Shown: piece after piece, positions 59,310-64,000 of the stretch
Numbering within the stretch: position 1 is the first letter of the stretch
Layout of the letters: the number at the start of each line of letters is the position of its first letter
Origin: Isoetes taiwanensis
Taxonomy: Eukaryota; Streptophyta; Lycopodiopsida; Isoetales; Isoetaceae
Assembly (NCBI GenBank): GCA_021234155.1
Contig: JAJEKV010000423.1
Location: forward strand, 124,001 to 188,000
Direction of reading: 5' to 3'
Length of the DNA stretch: 64,000 nt
The notes under the pieces: generated by a model
What the model was told of the DNA's origin: nothing
Databases searched by the model: none
What the model saw: only the letters and a program-made list of their open reading frames with translations
Program-made: the position numbers and the translations under genes

Positions 59310-60510
59310 GATTCTTCTGGAATCTATGGGCTATGGGAACATCAAGGCTGCAAAAACACCAAGAATCTTGCAAGCCTGTGCTGCAAGAATAGATGGGTTT
59401 AACTGTGTCAAAGAAATGTGGGGGGCGAAGTACATAGCTAAACAGGCGAATCTTGGAGCGTGGCGTCCAAGGTGGAAATTCTAGAGCCCCAAGAATTTGT
59501 GTAATTCTAGGACAAGGATTTTGTGCCTGATGAATAAGCCTATTATTCTAATACATTGGAATTGGTGATTACTGAATGAGGCTGGAGCATCTCTGGCTGG
59601 AGCATCTCTAGCAGTAGAAGAGAAAAAGTTCGGAGCTTTCACGGAGAATGCTCGAAGTATATGGGCCGACTTGTTGAGAACGAGTTCGGATTATTGGGGA
59701 AACTTCTATGATCCTTTGGGGATTATTTAATAAGGGTGACTGCTAGGTTGTCATGGAAAAGCTTGTCATGGAGACAAGTAGTTTATCGTGGAGACGAGTT
59801 ATCATGGAGACAAATATCTTGTCATGGAGACAAGTAAACAACTGCTACAAAACATTGAGTCCTGCTTGTGATTACGGAGTCAGATCGTGGTGATCTGAGA
59901 GACTGATTGACCGTGGGGGTCATCTATATAAATATTTGACTTTGGAAGTCATATTAACACTTGACCTTATTTGCATGCTTAGTGATAAGCATGGGAAGGG
60001 AACTTTACGGATAAATCTGTCAAAGATATGGATGCTAAAGATTTGGATGCGGAATCTCAAAATTGCTTCCTATGGGACAGACTTATGGGTAAAAGTTCGT
60101 AAGTTGATTTGATTTGGTTTGTAATATTTGATTTTTATGTGGAATAAAAATTAAATTATTATGAAAGCATGGTGCATTAGATGTAATTTTTGAAAGGGGG
60201 TAATTGTTGTTATTACACAATAGACCTATAAAATTACATTAGTACCGTGGAGGTACGCAATTAAGTAGTACCGTGGAGGTACGACAAATACAAATGTATC
60301 GTGGAGATACAATAGTTAATATCGTGGTGATACTATCAATAAGTACCGTGGAGGTACAAACGATAGCAATGTGCCGTGGAGGTACAAAGAAATATCGTAC
60401 TGTGGAAGTACGCGCATATTATTTGCAGAACCTTCAGACGTATGGGGCAATCCCCTTAAGAAGGGATGGGAAATTTGGAGCGAGTCTTTGGAAGATCGTG
60501 GACGATCTTC
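59310..60510 (+). repeat. Array of about twenty small hairpins with covarying stems
   Basis: Short inverted repeats with stems of 4-8 bp and loops mostly of 5 nt fill the interior of the nested element. The loop is usually GTGGA or a one- or two-base variant, while the stems differ but remain complementary: GTACC/GGTAC (60,242, 60,268, 60,343), GTATC/GATAC (60,296), CGTACT/AGTACG (60,396), CTTGTC/GACAAG (59,762 and 59,818), CAGATC/GATCTG (59,881), TGACC/GGTCA (59,908), TGACT/AGTCA (59,937), CATGCTTA/TAAGCATG (59,974), ATTTTTAT/ATAAAAAT (60,131), GAAGATCG/CGATCTTC (60,491). Others with different loops lie at 59,310, 59,492, 59,532, 59,634 and 59,708. No ORF explains the pattern. Function unknown; it may act in the RNA (packaging, dimerisation) or arise by a hairpin-producing copying process. 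Confidence 0.88.
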
Positions 60511-60513
60511 ATT

Positions 60514-60527
60514 AAGAAGGGATGGAT
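60514..60527 (+). promoter_or_regulatory. Purine-rich tract of the nested element
   Basis: AAGAAGGGATGGAT directly before the right LTR start TGATATCTGGGGG; the expected site for plus-strand priming. Confidence 0.7.
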
Positions 60528-61383
60528 TGATATCTGGGGGCATGCTAGGGGAGTGGTCCAGTGGGAAAAAGACTAAGGCAATGGGGTATTTGGAGAACAA
60601 TGGTTACAAAAGCAATGGTTACAAGATATCATGGGGGCAAGAAATTATCAATAACCATTAGCAAGAGATGTTTTAAGAAAAAAGGGGAGACAACAAAGAA
60701 TAGGCTTCGAAAGCAAATATCGGGTTGCTATTCCCCGCAACAAAAAGGGTGGATCAAAATAGCATGGCGCGACCCCTTTCTCCGGACGAAAAGGCCCGAT
60801 TGGGCTATATCAGCTAGCTAACGCCAGCGGCTCGGGGACCTTGGAATTTGGACTTCGCCACCGGGCAATGATCCGACAGAAGAGATAGCAATCGCTCTTG
60901 GTTCCGCACCAGCAATCCGGTTATTGGCTGCTCTTACCAAATCCGACCTGCTTTTCCGTGATTGAGCCGTGGATGTTATAAGCGGGGGCATCCGGTTACG
61001 CTACGTTCACCGCTTCGGATCGCCAGGGATATCCGCTTTTAGGTTAAGCCTAAGATTGAATCGAAGTTCTACTCTTTGTAGGTTGTGTTTGAGCCTATCT
61101 GAACCCATTGCAATTGTAAGATCGAATGACGCAATTTGAAGGGATAATAGGTCGCGACTCAATTCCTTTCAATTTGTTCCCTTTGAAATTGCCTTAGTTC
61201 TTATCCGATCCGGTTGGGTGGTGAACTGGATGCCCAAATCCATCGGTTGTGGAAACCAAGATGATCGGTTGTGGAAACCAAAGCTAATGCTCTTAAGTAA
61301 AGATTGTTTCTTCTATACTTTGATTTGTACAATTGTGGTTTAAAAGAAGTTACGTCTTTAAGCTTTCCCCTTAAAGTGTATCA
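60528..61383 (+). repeat. Right LTR of the nested element
   Basis: 856 bp, TGATATCTGGGGGCATGCTA...CTTAAAGTGTATCA, followed by the CTATT target duplication. Confidence 0.95.
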
Positions 61384-62400
61384 CTATTAAATTGCCCATA
61401 GTAGCTATCTAGATCTTAGATCTCTGGACACTAACTAAAGAACCTAACTCTATGATCTAGATTAGATCTAGTTCTTTAGTTCTTAGGTGATGTATATGGA
61501 TGATGTATCTTTGTGAACTCCTTGTATTGGGAAGGGGTAGAGGCCCTAAGGCTTGTAGTTGATGCTCCTAGAGTAGCCCTCTAGCACACCGGTAGATTCG
61601 GCATGTGCACAAGAACCACACCGGTTGTGGGTGAAGGGGCACAGGGCTTAGAAAGAGGTTAGGTTGTTCGACTCTTGAGCGATCCCTATGGTGTGTTAGT
61701 GCTACCAGGGATCATTGTGACTAGGTCTAATGCCTTGCCACCGAGTGCGGGCAAGGCATGGGCTCGACAACTGGGGTGGGGGTTCACCTTCCAATGGGTT
61801 CAAGTCAATCTGGGCGGTGGCCCTCTAGTCACCTTGAGTCAAGATGTAGACCTCCTCGGAGGGAGTGATCCCCACCGCCCCATCGGGAAGGGGGAGATGA
61901 AACCCGGGGAATAGCCCCTTTGGCTATGCATCCCGCTGGCTGATCAGTCCCAACACTTTTGAGCCTACTCGCAAAGTGTGCATGGGAGAGGGCGGATGGA
62001 GTGGACAACCCTATGCCATGTTCATATGCCGCCCAAAGCCATTGCCATGAATTAAATGCGCAATGAACTCGAGACCCAAGCCGCTACCATCCCCTTGAGT
62101 CTCGAGCCCCGGGTAAAGCTTCCCATATGTATTGTGCTCACCTTGTTTATGCAGATGTAATGGACCACCCTTGGAGGTGGTTATGTGCTTATGTTATATA
62201 CTGACATGTATGTTTACGCTTCCGCAGCTAGGTTGGCCCTGAGGGAGACAGGGTAGAATGACACCTTCACTCTTCCCACTGGGACTCGTTACGGGTGCAG
62301 TGATGTGTGGAGGGCCCTATATCAGTGTGGAGCTGGTATGGGGGGAGAACTCCTGGCTTGTATACTGGTGAGGGCAGGTATGCAGTAGGGGACGTCACAA

Positions 62401-62490
62401 GATCTTTGAAGCCATCGAATCCCTTTCATTTTGTTGAATGCCAGAGAAGATCTTTGAAGCCATTGAATTCCTTTCTTTGTTGAATTTGTA
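62401..62490. repeat. Short duplicated segment at the chromovirus insertion site
   Basis: AGATCTTTGAAGCCATCGAAT (from 62,400) recurs as AGATCTTTGAAGCCATTGAAT from about 62,450. The chromovirus entered at the start of the first copy. Confidence 0.8.
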
Positions 62491-63085
62491 GAAGATTTAT
62501 CCCTTTCTTTCTAGGAAAGCCATCGAATCCATGCCCCATGAACACAAAATCTGACTAGTTTTCTTCTTCTAATCCACTTCTTAAGCTTCTAGTCCATTCA
62601 ATAGACCGGAACATGGATTAAACAAATAAGTACGGGGGATTCAAGAAGGTCTCGTGCAAAGCAGAGTTGTGGAAATTTAAGCGTCCTGGTTATTACGTCC
62701 GGTAATTTCCATCTAGATATTACCTAGTACATAATCATTACCATTCTCCGCCATGCAGGTTGTATTTCCACCACAGAAAGCAAAAGAGATATACTCATTA
62801 TTTCACTCTCTACGTAAGTTACTTACCTATTCAATAGCTTGCAACAGCCTTCCAAGTACCGGGAACCAGAATCACCGGACAACAAAGAAGAACCAGTGCA
62901 GCTGCAACAAAAGGGGCACTGAAAGCCATTGCTGCCGAAAGAAATGCTTATGTTGTGCGAGATTAATCAAAGCCTCGAGTAAATTGTCTTTTATAGTGGA
63001 GGCACAAGAAAGGTCCTTCAAGAAAGCTCCTCCGATTTTAGAAGCAATCGTGGGCAACAAAACTAGTCTAACAATCGGTGGTAAT
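62491..63085. other. Unassigned sequence with a candidate truncated ORF
   Basis: A plus frame from 62,753 (MQVVFPPQKAKEIYSLFHSL) stays open for 116 codons and includes a Cys-rich part (HCCRKKCLCC) and FIVEAQERSFKKAPPILEAI. It ends at a stop about 15 bp inside the LTR remnant that starts at 63,086, as if cut by that insertion. No family is recognised, and it may be chance. Confidence 0.3.
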
Positions 63086-64000
63086 TGTGGATCGTTCCCC
63101 TAAAAATACACGATATAAGCGCGATATTTTAGGCCATGTCACCATACAAGCCTACCTTAGTAGCTTTGTATACATTAATGTGGGGAAAGGGAGCATGGCT
63201 AAGTCATTATATATAACTTAGCCAATCATAGGTATGGAACCATTTCTACATGGCCCCATCCTATTGGCAACACGCCACATGGATGCACTTTATTAGAACC
63301 ACATGGTGTCACATGGCCACCCTAACTTATTAATGACCAAACCCTAAATCTAGACCATTTTTCTAGCTTCAAGAGTCTGGGAACCCTGTTCACCTTTCGA
63401 AATTCGCTTTCAAGAATCATCTCACGCAGTTTAGCATAATGTAGCAGCCCTAGGAGCATATATACATGAAAGGAAGGAATGGGAGCTACCCAAACCACTT
63501 GCAGAGCGATGAAGACACTAGGAGAGGTGGAAGTTCCTCCGAACATGTATTTGGAGTAGTTTCCTTGGCGGATCATCTAGAAGTTAGGGTTCCAGATGAG
63601 TTAGCAGTTCGTACCTCTAGTAGAGACATTCTAGAGCCCTCATTTTGGATTTCGAACCCTAATCAATGAACTCTAACTGTAAATTAGATGCATGTCAATT
63701 GGAGTAGATGTTATACTTATTATTTATCATGTTATATGAATATATGGTAATGGTTGATCATGTTTGCACCTATTGTATTGGGAAGTAGAGTAGAGGCCTA
63801 GAAGCCTTGCATAGATGATGCTCCTAGTTTAGACCCTTTAGTACCTATTATATGCGGCCTATGCATAGAGCCCACTAGGCTATGGAGGCTATGGAGTGAC
63901 CGAGCACCATCATAATGGATTCAAGAGCAAGATAGAGGGAGTCCCCTGAGCATGACTATGAGGGACTTGAAGTGAGGTAGACTTAAAGGCGGTCATTTTG
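63086..64000 (+). mobile_element. Related gypsy LTR remnant running off the window
   Basis: Starts TGTGGATCGTTCC, a decayed form of TGTGACGTTCC. Later blocks match the chromovirus LTR in order: TTCTAGAGCCC near 63,628, CTATTGTATTGGGAAG near 63,771, AGAGGCCTAGAAGCCTTG near 63,791 and GATGATGCTCCTAG near 63,815. It is diverged like the remnants at 31-33.8 kb and continues beyond 64,000. Confidence 0.75.

Larger units (their letters stand above)
58430..61383 (+). mobile_element. Nested non-autonomous LTR retrotransposon, 2,954 bp
   Basis: Flanked by the target duplication CTATT (58,425-58,429 and 61,384-61,388). LTRs of 857 and 856 bp start TGATA and end GTATCA. An iMet-type primer site TGGTATCAGAGC follows the left LTR and a purine-rich tract precedes the right LTR. 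The 1,241-bp interior has no gag or pol and no long ORF, so it must be mobilised by another element's proteins (LARD/TRIM-like). The interior is densely filled with small hairpins. It is younger than the chromovirus because it splits its LTR. Confidence 0.95.
46260..62399 (+). mobile_element. Ty3/gypsy chromovirus, 16.1 kb, with nested element
   Basis: Both ends are fixed by the target duplication AGATC (46,255-46,259 and 62,400-62,404) and LTR termini TGTGACGTTCC...GTCACA. Order on the plus strand: 5' LTR, primer site, leader region with two extra ORFs, gag, protease, RT, RNase H, integrase, chromodomain-like end, purine tract, 3' LTR. RT before integrase makes it gypsy; the C-terminal chromodomain-like segment makes it a chromovirus. 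A second LTR element sits in the 3' LTR. Without that insertion it would be about 13.2 kb, long for a chromovirus because of the leader ORFs. gag-pol has many frameshifts. Confidence 0.95.
57895..62399 (+). repeat. 3' LTR of the chromovirus, split by a nested element
   Basis: Left part 57,895-58,429, right part 61,384-62,399. Together, minus one target-duplication copy, they give about 1,546 bp, close to the 1,569-bp 5' LTR. The break lies in TTAGACTATTAAATTG of the 5' LTR (near 46,807). Confidence 0.95.

Noticed and set aside
60273-60515. 80-codon ORF in the nested element
   Set aside because: The frame runs through the GTACC-GTGGA-GGTAC hairpins and stays open only because of their composition; no start context or homology.

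Overview
This 64 kb window looks like nuclear DNA of a land plant. It is AT-rich, dominated by LTR retrotransposons, and carries an intronless PR-1 gene and a PLS-class pentatricopeptide (PPR) gene copy. Gene-poor, repeat-rich sequence with a wreck of a long PLS-class PPR gene suggests a fern or another seed-free vascular plant, but that is an inference. No prokaryotic features are seen.

Layout. 1-7.6 kb is mostly unassigned sequence with one type II metacaspase fragment. 7.6-9.2 kb is a decayed Ty3/gypsy fragment on the minus strand. 11.9-12.5 kb holds the one convincing intact host gene, a secreted PR-1 (CAP) protein with its own TATA box. 13-20 kb is intergenic with several local duplications, ending in a tRNA-like SINE head at 20.2 kb. 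21.2-26.1 kb is a young but defective Ty1/copia element (minus strand) with a 5-bp target duplication, near-identical 201-bp LTRs and non-canonical TG...TA termini. 27.4-30.2 kb is a 5'-truncated LINE. 31.0-33.8 kb is a cluster of old gypsy LTR remnants on the minus strand. 37.9-40.1 kb is a PPR pseudogene (minus). 40.7-43.8 kb is a 5'-truncated copia element (plus). 45.1-46.0 kb holds an 81-bp tandem repeat and a foldback.

46,260-62,399 is one 16.1 kb Ty3/gypsy chromovirus, bounded by the target duplication AGATC. It has LTRs of about 1.57 kb, an iMet-type primer site, two extra leader ORFs each with its own TATA box and paired hairpin-forming repeats, a frameshift-ridden gag-pol with a chromodomain-like C-terminus, and a second non-autonomous LTR element (58,430-61,383, target duplication CTATT) nested in its 3' LTR. 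The window ends in another related LTR (63,086 onward).

Two things stand out. First, the first leader ORF of the chromovirus starts MARTKQTARK, exactly the histone H3 tail through K9, in an element that also encodes a chromodomain, the module class that reads H3 tails. Second, the non-coding interior of the nested element is packed with small hairpins whose stems differ in sequence but stay complementary, around a conserved loop of about five nucleotides (GTGGA type).
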